DNA of 64,000 bases from Aphelenchoides besseyi (Eukaryota; Nematoda; Chromadorea; Rhabditida; Aphelenchoididae), in assembly GCA_024699855.1 (NCBI GenBank), contig JAMPIQ010000002.1, positions 3,782,001 to 3,846,000 on the forward strand, in the 5' to 3' direction. The position numbers were made by a program, and so were the translations under genes. Position 1 is the first letter of the stretch; each line of letters starts with the position of its first letter. Shown here in pieces: positions 17,833 through 29,075 of this stretch. The notes under the pieces are model-generated. The model worked only from the letters and a program-made list of their open reading frames with translations. It made no database searches and was not told where the DNA came from.

Positions 17833-19002
17833 ATGGATATTGATTGGCATCAAATCGTTTTTATTCAGCGACTCGTTGAGATCTCGATTTCAAGTTTTTG
17901 TCTGCTTGTTACTTTCTATTTCACTTATCGATTCCACAAACTGGTGATCTTCAACGTCAACTTCCGAATTGTCCTGGTAGCCTCGTTTAATTGACCTTAT
18001 TTAGTTGAGTGTTTTAGATTGCTACTCATCTTGTCATTGCCATTACTGCGGTTTTGCATCCGATCATTCATTTCGTACCTTCTCACTGGTATTCAGTTTC
18101 CGATGGTCATTTTTTGGGCGCCTTGGTGTTCTACACAATCACGTTTATTCAGAACGTGAATGTATACTTTGTTGATTTGAAACTTTTGATTATTGGAATA
18201 GAAAGACGTTTGGCATTCAAGAATCGTCAAAATGGAGATGCAGGAAAACTCACTGGTGTACGAATTTTGATTTGGACGGTAAAAATCATCTGAGAACAAT
18301 CATGACCGTATGTTTAGTTTGCTGTAACAGCATTTGTGGTGGCATTCAAAAACATAATTGCATTTCTGATCTATAGAAATTTGCCATTGAATGAACGACT
18401 TCTACTCACATTTAATTTCGATATTTGGGCGCCTGGTGCATTTTTGGCTATTTTGTTGGCCTACGCTTCCTATTTCTATGGTTGCTATGAATTCAAACGG
18501 CTCAACAAATATGTTCGAGAATCGTATTATCGATTCGAGACATTGACAGAGTCGTACGAAATCAAACAAATCGACCTCGTTCTTCGTGTTATTCGCCCAC
18601 TTCTTTTCGCCTACGGTGTGATTGTTGTGATTTTAACATCTCTGGTTTGTGTAATGATGTATTTTCATTTCGCAAAATTTATACAATTGGGAGTGGGTAT
18701 AACGACAATTTGTGGATCGGTAAGGTCAAGCAAAAAGTGTATAATCTAAATTTCAGATTTAGTTGATCTATTCTTCTTTTTGTTTGTACAATCTGGTCAC
18801 AATTCTGTATATGTGCTGGCACTTCTATCCGCTCCGAATTGCGATTCTCAACGATATTCAATGTCTGTGTGGCTTGAGACTAAACTCCGCCTGCGTCAAT
18901 CCGCTGCAAATTAATGAGAAGCGGAACGAACAAGATAAACACTTCGAACAATTACATTTATATTGGGATTGTGCGAATCCATCGTTTTGGTCCGGATATT
19001 AG
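17833..19002 (+). CDS. Serpentine chemoreceptor GPCR, Sre/Sra-like
   Basis: ATG at 17833 (MDIDWHQIVFIQRLVEIS). Seven hydrophobic segments follow in order: SISSFCLLVTFYFTYRF, IATHLVIAITAV, GALVFYTITFIQNVNVYFVD, FAVTAFVVAFKNIIAFLIY, GAFLAILLAYASYFYGC, RPLLFAYGVIVVILTSLVC, and LIYSSFCLYNLVTILYMCW. The loop LTESYEIKQIDLVLRVIRPL before TM6 resembles the conserved Sre/Sra-superfamily cytoplasmic loop, and the C-tail keeps NEQDKHFEQLHLYWD, also Sre-like. Introns are at about 17991-18018, 18280-18316 and 18721-18768; the last acceptor is ATTTAG, which is needed for TM7 to stay in frame. Such receptors act in chemosensory neurons. About 340 aa fits the family. Confidence 0.7.
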
Positions 19003-20363
19003 TCCACGTTTATTTGCTTGTACATAAATGACTATCATTATTGAGAAAACCTGCTTTAAAAGCGTGAACTTCAAATTCGTGAAAGCCGTCCAGTTGCATA
19101 TGAACAACAGCACGGCTAACCAATTTATCGTTGGTACCTTACAATAAAATTGAGCAAAGTCTCGTGTCTGAAGAAACGGACCGAACTGCATATACGCTCA
19201 TATATCGAGTTGATTAAACGGAATGAGGTTTCGGGTCTTTCCTAGTGTCGAGGAAACTCGACTAAAATGTCCTGCAGACCCGCGCCCTTTTTCGTGATGG
19301 CTTGGGCCCAAAACAGCGCCTGAGCCGTCACTATAAAAATGCGCGTTTGAAGGACCAACACTCTTTTTTTCCGACGGTTTTTTGCCCCAAATAAACGTCT
19401 AGTTCTTACAACACTACTAGACCCCCTTCGGCCGCTCGCTAAGGAATGCAAATTTTCTCAGACAATCAGGTTCGATTCCACTTGAGCTCATTTCTTGATC
19501 GCGTCCCCTCTTTTTGTTCGTCAGAGAATTGTCGTGTTTGTGCCGTTCAAACGAGCCGCTACGCCACTTCACATTTACACTTAATTAACGCCAAATCCCT
19601 ACCCCACATCACACAGACCGGTTAGTCTCCACCAGGAAGTTTGCACTTCGTGTAAGATATCACTGTTGTGTTTATCTTATTGAGATAGACAGTTTGATCC
19701 TAATTTTTAGTGATTGGGTAATTGTGATATCAACCGTCGTATCTCGTATCCGAATGCTTTTTGCACCATAAAATTAATACCGTTGAAATTCGCGTAAAGC
19801 GCTGAATCGGTTGATTTATGAGGCGATAGATTATCGGTGAGTAGTTAAAGTACACTCACTCCGAGTTCAGTCTTTGGAAATGCAAATTCGATAAAAGGAC
19901 AACAACCGATTGACGATTGTGAATTGTTTTTGGCGCAGTCGGTAGCTGATTGGAATTAAGCGATGCAAATTGAGAGTCAAAAAGAGAAATTTATGCGAGC
20001 GATTGAATGGGAAGGAGGATTTAACTGTGGAAGATCCCATTGTTGAAATGCAATTACTAGTGGGAAATAAACTAAAAGCCCTTGTGTTATTGAATAATCA
20101 CTCATTACACTAATGAGATTTTAATCGAACTTATCAATTGCTAATCGAACATTTCGATGACGTTTTTGCTCATTTGGTGACTCTCGATGGAAACCGCCCA
20201 ATTCAGTGCGTGCGATGACTTACTGATGGTGTTTTTTAGTGCTTGCGGTCCTCTCGACGACCCGAATTACTTTTCGATTTTGAAATCGCCCTCCCAGTCG
20301 ACGGCTTTCTTTCACTCGTTTCTTTTCGCACGGGCAAACGTTTTTAACCTCTGAGCTTCAGTC
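19003..20363. other. Intergenic stretch without supported genes
   Basis: No coding exon with convincing protein content is seen. A short hairpin occurs near 19398-19423 (GTCTAGT..ACTAGAC). A TPsiC-like GGTTCGATTCC at 19470 lacks a matching acceptor stem. Pyrimidine-rich and AT-rich tracts fill the rest. The promoter of the downstream gene presumably lies near 20300. Confidence 0.5.
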
Positions 20364-21806
20364 ATGAGACAACTTCAATTACGAGCTACAGCCTACGAGT
20401 ATTTCCAAAACGGCGATTCGGAATTTACAGCATTCGAACGACTGAAATCAAAATTTGGACCGCAATGTGTGGATCTACTAACATTTCAAAAATGGCACGA
20501 GAAGTTCAAATTGAGCGGTCCACCTTCCAAAGTCCAAACTGATGCACTTACTTACACCCAACGTTTGTATTTAGGTAAAATTGTTGATGTTGACAGGTAG
20601 GTAAATGAATTTAGAGCAATGAAATGCAAGAACTAAACTCTTTTGTTCACGATTTGAATCTCAAAACCAGAATTTAGACACTGGGGTGGTTCTTCAAAGT
20701 TCTCAATTGATGGACAACATCTGATTATGTTCGAAGAATTCAGAATATTTTTAGTCGATCTGTTCCATTGGAAATCGATGTGAGAGTTGGAGACCTTCGA
20801 TTGACACAACTCACATTTCAGCAAACTTGAGCTAAATCCGTCAACCCCGATCATCACGAGTGGTTATTACGCGGGCCGTATAGTCGCAGTTTTTCCACTG
20901 AGCACAAACTCAATCATCGTGATTTATCTATCCAACTCCAGCTTTCACATCGGTGTTGCAAAACTCGATCTCTCCAATTACCAATACGAAATCAAAAGTT
21001 CCGTCTCAAATAGGTTTTTTTGTAACAGCTCCGATATTTTTGGTGAACTGGAAAACTCAAACACAGAATCTCGAGTTTTTCTCGTATCTCTAAGGAGCCG
21101 CTATAATGTTGGTCAATATCAAACGGTCACAATTGGAACTGACGATGAAATCCAAGTGTCCGAACCGATTGTTTTACCCTATATAAGCCATATTTTCTAC
21201 TTTAATGGTCACTTGTATGGCTATGAAACAAGACCCCAATCTAATACTATTAACATGAACAAACTCATTAGATTCTCTATTGCTACGTACGAAGTTGTTC
21301 ATTTGTCAATTAGCGATGAGAAGAACGTCGACATCTCCAGCTATGTAAGTCCCTGAGATTACTTTTCATTTATTTACTTTTCAGCGCGATTTCATTGGAC
21401 CCACCACGGTAGTTGGTCGAATGATTTACACAATGCATCTTAAGAAGACTAAAGGCAAACTATTTACTCTGGATCTGGATACCATGGAGCGAAAGGCGAC
21501 GGGCCTTGTGTTTATTGACCGCTTTCAAAATGGTAATGGATTGAAAATACACAGTGATGGAGAGAAAACGTTGATTGTGAGTACTAGTAACGCAAACGAC
21601 AAGTGGAGAAAAGTTTATCGATTGGTCGTAAAGTAAGCTAATGTATTCCATCAAAAACACTTGTTTATAGTCAACCGGATTCATTGTTCGACTGTGCGTG
21701 GTTGGCGATTCTAAGACGAGCTGAATTCGATCATCAACTACTTGACTATGTAGAAAGCAAGTTGCCCAATAACTCAAGATTCAAAAGTCTGTTTCCAAGA
21801 CAGTAA
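20364..21806 (+). CDS. Nematode protein with an N-terminal mariner-type HTH domain and a beta-rich remainder
   Basis: ATG at 20364 (MRQLQLRATAYEYFQNGDSE). Residues 1-60 resemble the first helix-turn-helix of mariner transposases (HTH_48): FERLKSKFGPQCVDLLTFQK then WHEKF. An intron of about 226 nt (about 20597-20822) brings VDVDS in phase with KLELNPSTPIITSGYYAGRI. Two more introns are at about 21347-21384 and 21632-21670. The stop is at 21806. The rest reads like repeated beta-strand blades (GRIVAVFPLSTNS, VGQYQTVTIGTDDEIQVSE, MIYTMHLKKTKGKLFTLDLD). Its C-terminus RRAEFDHQLLDYVESKLP is helical. Worms have HTH_48 modules fused to F-box or other domains. Whether this binds DNA is inference. No transposase catalytic domain is present. 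Confidence 0.55.
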
Positions 21807-22074
21807 TCTATTGAGCTGAATAAACGTTCGCAAAACCGCAGAATGGAAAAAAACCATTAAACTCACATTCGATGGCTATTAACATTAACAGCGTAAACAT
21901 ATTGTCCGATGGAATTAAGTTAATTTTCAAAACAACAAAGAAAAGAGTAATTGAATGCACACAATTGCATCGATGAGTCGTTTTCAAGTTCAAGGACCAT
22001 ACAAAGATTTTCGTGCTCTGTGTCCAGTGATGTTCTTCAAAGTCGATATTCCAAATTAACGAGTCTTCTGAGTT

Positions 22075-22572
22075 CTAGCGACTGTCTTCTTTATTTTCAT
22101 TCCATGGTGGTGATTTTCTCTCACCCTCATAACTCAACCACACCACAATAAAGTAATTCTCGCCACTATGAGTTCGAGGAAAAATACACAGGCTCAATAA
22201 TTTACTCCAGATTCCAAATCCCAAATAAAATTCTGAACATAAAATCTCTTTTTCGAAAAAATGCACCTTTTGCGGTCGTTGTCTCTTGAAAGTGAACATT
22301 TTATCCGTTAAAAAATTACAAACTGACGACATTATTTTTGCATGGAATGTGATATCGTTTAACCATCTTTCCGAAATCCTGGACGGTTTTTTTGTACCGT
22401 TTAAACGCTTTAATCTTCTTGTAGAGTACAGAAGAACGTCAGTGTCCCTAAAACAAACAGCACAAATGAAAAAAGGAAGTAAACTCACGTTCTTAAACTT
22501 GACCGATCTCTCGTAAAAGGCGTTTATTTGACGATAATGGAACAAAGTTTTGGTTGGGCTTAAGAGTGACAA
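22075..22572 (-). other. Candidate short gene with an upstream TATA box; unrecognised
   Basis: On the minus strand an ORF runs to 22075 below a TATA-like GTATAAAAG (22592-22600). It is split by a plausible intron (about 22451-22490, GTGAGT..GTTTTAG). Its words (STRRLKRLNGTKKPSRISE, NFLTDKMFTFKRQRPQKVHF) are basic and unlike any family I know. No ATG is clear: the track frame opens at a TTG. It could be noncoding. Bases 22600-23277 show nothing I can support. Confidence 0.2.
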
Positions 22573-22591
22573 GAAGACGTGAAACCTTTCC

Positions 22592-22600
22592 CTTTTATAC
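22592..22600 (-). promoter_or_regulatory. TATA-like box on the minus strand
   Basis: GTATAAAAG read on the minus strand, about 25 bp upstream of the candidate gene at 22075-22572. Only the motif and the spacing support it. Confidence 0.3.
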
Positions 22601-23277
22601 TCGAAGGATTTGCATATTAGTGACGCGCTCTACGATTAGAAAATGGCGGAAAGTTTCGAGTTGATTTAACGAGATTTCTCGAGAGGTCAAAACTTTCATT
22701 TACGTTCACTCATCGCTGCTCACCGTCAACAGGAGAGAAAACGAGGATACTGACGAAGAAACGAAAGACCGCTCATTTTAAACGAAATATGCAAATTTCC
22801 AAAGCATCTCAGGTTTTGGCTTGACGCTACGAGACTAGCTGTGCATTCCATCTCCATGACCGTTTTCTGTTCTCAAAGTTTGAAGAATCGAAACATTTGA
22901 AAATCGTTATTTCGATGCCGTCGATAGTCATTAGTTTAACGCTATCAGTTACAAGTGTTAACTGTGAAATGAAGGTTACAGTTTAATAAAGATTTGATTG
23001 AGAGGATATGAAAAGGAATTGGTTCTGTTTTTGGTTGGAAAATAAATTCTTAGGATAAAGAGATGTGATGGTTAGTTGTGTGGTAAAAAAATTGTTTGAT
23101 TTCGAAATCGAAACAACAAATCGTCAGTTTTTGCATATCAAAATATAATGTTTTGCGATGAGAATAGTCTAATTGTTTGGTAAATAAATGACATCGATGA
23201 TCCTAGTAAACTGAAAAGGAAGGCCAACCGTTGGCTTACTTTGTTAGACTGATTAGAAGCGAGGTGTTTTGAATAAG

Positions 23278-23472
23278 ATGTCAGCGAAGATGTTACTTTC
23301 GAATCGAATATTCGGTTTCTTTACGATGCTTCTAGTGCTTGTCACCGGATTTCACCTACGACAATTTACCTTCAAAAATCTATATAAGAGGCTATTTACG
23401 AGTATAAAAAATTGTAGATATCGATTTAAAAGTCAAAAGTTCAAGGACAAAACGAAATATCAAGGTGATTAA
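23278..23472 (+). CDS. Short secreted-like or single-TM basic peptide (hypothetical)
   Basis: ATG at 23278 opens 64 codons. The first 25 form a hydrophobic leader (LSNRIFGFFTMLLVLVTGF). The remainder is strongly basic (FKNLYKRLFTSIKNCRYRFK). No introns, relatives or clear promoter were seen. It could be a neuropeptide-like or antimicrobial-like product, or a chance ORF in an AT-rich gap. Confidence 0.25.
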   Translation: MSAKMLLSNRIFGFFTMLLVLVTGFHLRQFTFKNLYKRLFTSIKNCRYRFKSQKFKDKTKYQGD

Positions 23473-23727
23473 ATGGAATGAAATACCTTTGCAAATTGCC
23501 TGTAGACAAACGTATTGTGTTGTATGGATTTGAATTGTTTATTGGCGATGCTCCAAAGAAATTAACTTGAAGAGAATCTTGAAATTGACATTAAGATTTG
23601 TTATTGACTTGAAGTTAAGAATAGTTTCGCATTGTCAACGGAATAATCGATCGACGTGTACGTGTTTCGAAAGACACTGCCCTTGTCGATACTCTAAAAC
23701 TTAATTAAGCAAATTGCTTATTGAAAC

Positions 23728-24925
23728 TCACATTGTTTCCCACTGAGTTTCTTTATTGACTCCAAATAACCAGTGGATTCGTAGAAATTGTACCGCAGCA
23801 ATGCGATAAGGTTCGACGTAACTAAACTCGATTGTGTTTGAATGCAATGGAGAAACATACCAAATTACAAGGCACTGATTAAATAACGGGTAGAGGTCTG
23901 CTATTATCAACGAAAAAAAGATAATGTATGCTGATGTTTCTACTTGAATGAAGAAAGATATGACAGTTACTGTAATTGTCGTCCATCCTGTTACAGCAGC
24001 GAATACCAAGTCCAAAACCAGCATGTTGATTAGACTGCGAAAGAGCGATAATGTTTTTGGAGAAAAGGAGTGTGTCGAATGATGAAGAAAACTATAAACC
24101 AAGATGGTTGTAGTAAGAATAACTAGTGAACAAGCGAAAAAGAAAATCATGAAGTTGATTCCAGCTGCTATGTACTGTTTTCCTGTGTGTGCCTAAAGGA
24201 GAACTTAAAACCAATCGTAGAAGTGAACGAACATCAAACCCAATGCAAACATGTTCATGCATTAATTCGGCGGCTTGTGGATCTAAGTTTTCGTAGGTCT
24301 TGTGCAAATTATCGTTGCTTAGGAGTTGAAAGTTTAATGGAATAAGCACTATGACTGTGATAACTAGAGCATTGATGCCATGACTGAACAGATATAATCG
24401 AATGTTCGAAACTTTCGTCAAGAATCGCGATTGAGTAGTTTGAAGATAGCGAAAAACAAACAACGAGCAAGTGCTGTAGATTAAACCACAGATGATGAGA
24501 ATAACTGCGTTGACGAAGAAATCGATCAAAAACTGAGGAACCTGAAATCGACTGATCAGCTCGGTGAGAATCTTTTGCTTACAAATCCAAATAGCATTAG
24601 GTAAAGGTCTGCAGCTCCATGAATGACTAAAACTGGGTGGGGAAGCAATGGAAAAGGATGGAAGACTGAAAATATTTCTTCAAGAACTGAACTATAACAT
24701 TTGAATCTTACTGATAGTGAACAAAGCGAAGGCATAACCTAAAGTGGCGTTGATCAGAATATAATGCTTGTACGCTCCAATACGTTTGGGCGAGTGATAA
24801 GAAACCACAAACACAAGCAAGACATAAGTGGTTGTCGTGAAAAAGAAAACCGAATACTGTAGGAGTCCAAAGTAAAAGAAAATGTTCTCCGAAACAAAAC
24901 GAAAGCTTGTAGTATTCGTCAACAT
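23728..24925 (-). CDS. Serpentine chemoreceptor GPCR, Srh/Str-superfamily-like
   Basis: Minus strand, ATG at 24925 (MLTNTTSFRFVSENIFFYFG). TM1 is SVFFFTTTTYVLLVFVVS. RIGAYKHYILINATLGYAFA follows, the place where Srh/Str receptors carry a Y(K/H)xxLxN motif before TM2. Next come FHPFPLLPHPVLVIHGAADL, FFVNAVILIICGLIYSTCSL, YLFSHGINALVITVIVLIPL, FFFACSLVILTTTILVYSFL and a late TM (YIIFFSLIIADLYPLFNQCL). The tail ends GVNKETQWETM at 23728. About six introns of 40-60 nt are inferred; phases around 24130-24190 are uncertain. Likely a sensory-neuron receptor. About 330 aa fits the family. Confidence 0.65.
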
Positions 24926-25981
24926 TGAATTTTAACAAATTAGTGACTGTACGTTGTCTGGTAAGGTACGACAGGTGCGCTCATTTAGTGGATTAGCGGA
25001 CAAAACATGTCGGTTGTGCATATCTAATTCCGGTTTCTTAACATCGTATGTAGCTAATATCAAAGTTCTTTTTGACATTTCATTAACTAGTTAAACGAAC
25101 TTATACGTCATCTTTGTTAATTATTAAATTGTCGACCCAAAGGATGAAAAACTGAAGTTTGAATTGAAAACCTGTTAAATGGTTTTTTATCAGAACTACA
25201 AGCACTTAATGTATGCTCGAAATCAAAGTTCATTGAAATTTTGGTAGTTATTCACATCCCAAAATTTCATCGCTTTCAGGTTTATGAACAAAAATCATTT
25301 GTACAATAAAGTCACAAAGATAAACAACTGCATCGTATTCGTAGTTTTGAAGAAAATCCTTGAGTACATGCGTGAAAGTCGAGGTTGCTCGGAATCACTG
25401 GCGAACGTGTTAAAACTCAACATCGTAAGTGTTTGAACAAACGGAAAAGTTTGATTTTTCGTGTAATTTGTTGTTTTAATTGAATGAATGTTAGTGTCAA
25501 TTTTGCAATAACTTACGATCGTAAATCGCATTTTGGAGCGCACCTTCGTTTCAATCCAGTTCAAATAGCCACCGGCGAATTGCGCCATTTCTCGTCGTGA
25601 AAGCGAGAAACCTGTCGGCTACTGAAATAATCGAAACCAGAACAGTGGTTGAAGCTTTAGAATATCAAATGAGTTCAAGTGTTTTTTAAGAAAACATTAT
25701 GGTGCAACATCGGAATTCGACAATCAAACATGTTTTAACGTGTGTTATTGACACGTTCATATTTGAACACACAAATTCAACGGCGATGGCGTGATTATGA
25801 GCGATGAGTTTGTGAAGTTGCGGACTTAATTCAGACATTCCGTCGGGAATTGGGTGATGATCCAAATCAATCGAATCCCTTGAGGGTATTTGTGTCGCAA
25901 ACTTGAAATCATCCGTTGCTCTTCTCCAGAGAGTCAAATTGCAATCGAGCTTTCTGGTCAAATCGATTCGATTTACGTTCG
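24926..25981. other. Intergenic region; two weak minus-strand ORFs
   Basis: Minus-strand ATGs at 25588 (MAQFAGGYLNWIETKVRSKM, with a GTAAGT donor after FTI) and at 26018 (MKSTGSSSSYFYTNVNRI) open short frames. I recognise neither, and the second overlaps the collagen promoter. No repeat or RNA gene is visible. Confidence 0.35.
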
Positions 25982-25989
25982 TATAAAAG
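25982..25989 (+). promoter_or_regulatory. TATA box of the collagen gene
   Basis: TATAAAAG lies 54 bp upstream of the collagen ATG at 26043. That is a normal distance for a short 5' leader in a strongly, periodically expressed cuticle gene. Confidence 0.55.
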
Positions 25990-26042
25990 TAAGAAGATGA
26001 GCTGCCGGTGCTCTTCATTTGGCGTTCAATCGATCGTGCAAA

Positions 26043-27939
26043 ATGGACGCCTATTTCGTGACGAAGAAGAACGCTAATGAGGAGTTGGAACGAGAAGCAC
26101 AGTCGTTGCGCAAAGTGGCCATTGCGGGTGTTTTTTGCAGCACAATCTTGACGATTGTTGCCGCTCTACTAATTCCGATGTTGTACTCATACCTTCAATA
26201 CGTTCAAATTCAACTCGAAGACGAACTGGACTTTTGCACCGTACAAACCAGAAATCTCGCAAAGGAATGGTCAACGACAGCATCTTTGAATGGAATTCGG
26301 TATGAGATTCTTGTCACCAAAATACAAACTTTTTTAGATCAAAACGAGCAACGGGAAGTCGTGGTGAACTCGTTCTCGATGCTCAACCATATCCGCTTCG
26401 TCACTCGACTTTTGTTGGTCAAGCAAGTGGTATTCCACAACGTCAAACTCGTCAATCGAAAGGCTACGATTCGGCAACAAGTGGAAGCTCTTCAGCTAAA
26501 GCTCCTGCATCGCCTCCACCCAGCGGCTACGATTCGGCAACAAGTGGAACCGCCGGATCGACCATTTCGTCGGGAAGTGTTGTTGAGGAATCGCACGATG
26601 AATCCGAAGTTTGCAGTTGTGGAGTCGGTCAAGCGGGACCACCGTTAGTTTTTCAACTTTACAACATTTTAATTGCTGTTATTTCAGAGGTCCACCTGGT
26701 GAAGATGGACAAGACGGTTAGTTTTGTTTGTTCGTTCATTTGATCGCGAACGGATTTGTTGACCGGATTTAAGTTCGAAAACAAAAAGTTGTTTGTTCGC
26801 AAACCCGAAAACCGGATCCCGATTGATAGGAAGATGATAAGCATGTCTAGTGGATTGATTGGAAAATAAATTTGAGTTTAATGATTTGTCAATTTGTAGG
26901 AAAGGACGGTGAGAGTGGAGTTGATGGCCAACCCGGCGCAGATGCATTACAAGACACTTCTCAAATGTCAGAGCCTTGCTTTGATTGCCCTGAAGGTCCT
27001 CCAGGCCCAGCCGTTCGTTATTAAATGTCATACAGTAGTTGAACTATGAATATTTAGGGTGCTCCAGGACCGAAAGGATCAAATGGACAACCTGTGAGCT
27101 TCAACCCATGTTAGTGAACTAAAAACACGTATAATTGTAGGGACCGAACGGAAAAGACGGCGAATCCGGAACACCAGGGTTTGTATTTTAAGCAACAATT
27201 GTAATTAGATTAATTTGTTTAAGACCTCAAGGGCCACCTGGACCAGCTGGCTCAGCGGTAAAATACAATCATCTACAGCATAATAATAATAGTTTATTCT
27301 GTAGGGAGAAAATGGACAACCCGGAGAAAAAGGAGGCATGTAAAAAGAATCCGATTGATTCTCATGATTCATATTTAGCAAAAGGACCAGATGGTGTACT
27401 CGGCGATGTTCCGGGTATTGTCGGACCACCAGGGTAAGTTATTTGAAGCACTAACGTCAATAATCATAATCTCTGCAGACCTCAAGGACCTGCTGGACCT
27501 GCAGGTTTGTTATTATCGTCGAAATTGAACACTGCATGTTGATTCTGTTTAATCACAATAAATTTAGGTCAACCAGGACCAGCTGGTCGTGTTGGCAGCT
27601 CTTCACCAGGACCATCTGGCCCAACGTAAGCTATATCGTTGAAAATCCATGAGTTAATGTATCAATTAAAATAGCGGGGATGCAGGAGCGCCAGGACCGG
27701 CAGGAAAGTAAGAATATTTGTTGCTTATTCAACATTTTAATTGATGTACTTTAGACCTGGAGCTCCTGGAGGCGAAGGAGTCGCAGGAGATTCGGGCGTT
27801 GGAGGCGGATGGTAGGTTTATGATTGTATTCAAGCATTAACCCGTTTAATTGCAGCGATCATTGTGTAAGTTTGAAGCTTAAGAATCCATTTAATTGGCT
27901 GTGTTTTCGCCGCCACCACGCACAGCTCCGGGCTATTAA
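26043..27939 (+). CDS. Cuticle collagen (SQT/ROL-like N-terminus), about 14 small introns, one broken acceptor
   Basis: Secreted extracellular-matrix protein of the worm cuticle. ATG at 26043 (MDAYFVTKKNANEELERE). The N-terminal domain has a membrane/signal segment (VAIAGVFCSTILTIVAALLI) and PMLYSYLQYVQ, then the furin-type site RSKR created across the first intron. A low-complexity part contains GYDSATSG twice (26465 and 26528). Gly-X-Y blocks run from 26640 to 27810, flanked by Cys clusters (VCSCGVGQ, CFDCPEG). The C-terminal CDHC (27858-27869) is followed 40 nt later, in phase 0, by the nematode-typical PPPRTAPGY and TAA (27910-27939). The intron between these two ends in TTTTCG instead of TTTTCAG. 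If unspliced, the protein gains about 60 foreign residues. The triple-helix region is chopped into exons of 25-60 nt. Confidence 0.9.
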
Positions 27940-28208
27940 TCCGTTTGTGAACGACACCTCATTTACTGCAATATTTTTATTCTATTGCCTCGTGTTCTCT
28001 AAGGTTAATAACACGTTTATTAAAATCAATAAACTCTACTGTTTTCTGGAAAACATAGAAATGACACTTTGCATTCACTTACAATTCTACTAGCTAAACG
28101 TGTCATTATTGTTTACATCGGGCATGCTTGCCATAAATTACATCTCGGAGAACTAAGACAATTAAAGAATTATGGCATCTTTTGGAGAAATTTGTACGCT
28201 TCTTTTAG

Positions 28209-28562
28209 TTTCCACAAGCAGCTCCCCGCCGCTCCGCGTCGTGATACTTCAATCATTGGCAAAACAGTTCGAATTAAACAAGGGCTCATGAAAGGTTAGA
28301 AATAAACATTTGATCTTTACTGATCTCATCTGTTTAAGGATATTTGGGAATGGCGAAAGATGCAGATCATACGGCAGTTCAAGTGGAGCTCTTCACGCTC
28401 CCGAAGGTAAGATATATCGATGAATTGAATAAAATTTGTTTGCAGAACATCAACGTTCAGCCGGATCGCGTCAAAGTCATTGGGTCGGATGCATCGTCCA
28501 CCACCAATGTCAAAAAGGCGCGGCAACGTGGACGCCGCGGACCAAAGCGTTCAAAGAATTAG
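28209..28562 (+). pseudogene. spt-5: 3'-terminal exons of a Spt5 gene (KOW5 and basic tail)
   Basis: Three exons after a TTTTAG acceptor encode DTSIIGKTVRIKQGLMKGYL, then GMAKDADHTAVQVELFTLPK and NINVQPDRVKVIGSDAS. This is the last KOW domain of the elongation factor Spt5, which clamps RNA polymerase II with Spt4. The end is a basic tail with GRRGPKRSKN and TAG at 28560-28562. Upstream there is collagen, not the other Spt5 domains, so the gene body is missing. The last two exons are repeated, inverted, at 35209-35030. The Spt5 5' exons sit 7.6 kb away on the other strand. An LTR-like sequence begins about 40 bp past the stop (about 28604). Confidence 0.75.
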
Positions 28563-29075
28563 TTATTGTTGTTTTGTTTTTATTAAACTTGTTTGTTCGA
28601 TTGTACGAATTCCTTAGAAAGTAGAGGCTTTATTCACACAATAAAACTAATAACGCTGTGCAGTGTCCCGTTGCCCGGAGTCGATATTCTCGTGTGAGAT
28701 GATCGACCAGGCAATATCGGGAGACTCCTTTTTTCCGTTCCGCGAATCGGCTTTTATGTTCGCTACGTAATAAACTACGGTTACTGTATTTTCTGTACGG
28801 TTGCTGTATTCCTGTACCTTATTAGGATGTTGTATGGTTACTATATTTTTAAAAAAATCCTTGTATAGGGCTATACTTGATGATTTTTGATGGATATAAG
28901 CAAAAGTTGACAGGTATTAGCCAAAAGTGACCGGTTTAAGCGCAAAATGATTAATTGCTTTTCTTATGAATACAATGCTAGAGAGTACTGTTTACACGCT
29001 AGTAAGAGTGAGAGAGAGAGAGAGGACGAGACAGCACGAGAGTTTTTCTTAGGAACATCACGTAAGAGACTACTA
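28383..29075 (+). repeat. Left arm of a 693-bp inverted repeat
   Basis: Matches the reverse complement of 34517-35209 over the same length with only scattered mismatches (about 97-98 percent by eye). It contains the last Spt5 exons, the Spt5 3' flank and an LTR-like segment, and ends at AAGAGACTACTA (about 29075). The 5.4 kb between the arms contains the Harbinger remains. Confidence 0.9.
28604..29075 (-). repeat. LTR-like sequence in the 3' flank of Spt5
   Basis: Read on the minus strand, it has a TATA-like ACATAAAAG (about 28754), an AATAAAG signal (about 28635) and the end AAGGAATTCGTACA at 28604, the TG..CA style of LTR ends. The segment from 28608 to about 28755 recurs at 37190-37335, and the whole piece recurs in the right arm. 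No gag or pol is attached. The outer (U3) part differs from the 37-kb copy. Confidence 0.55.

Noticed and set aside
19410..19490. Possible tRNA (GGTTCGATTCC box at 19470)
   Set aside because: No A box at proper distance, and the bases at the expected ends cannot form an acceptor stem.
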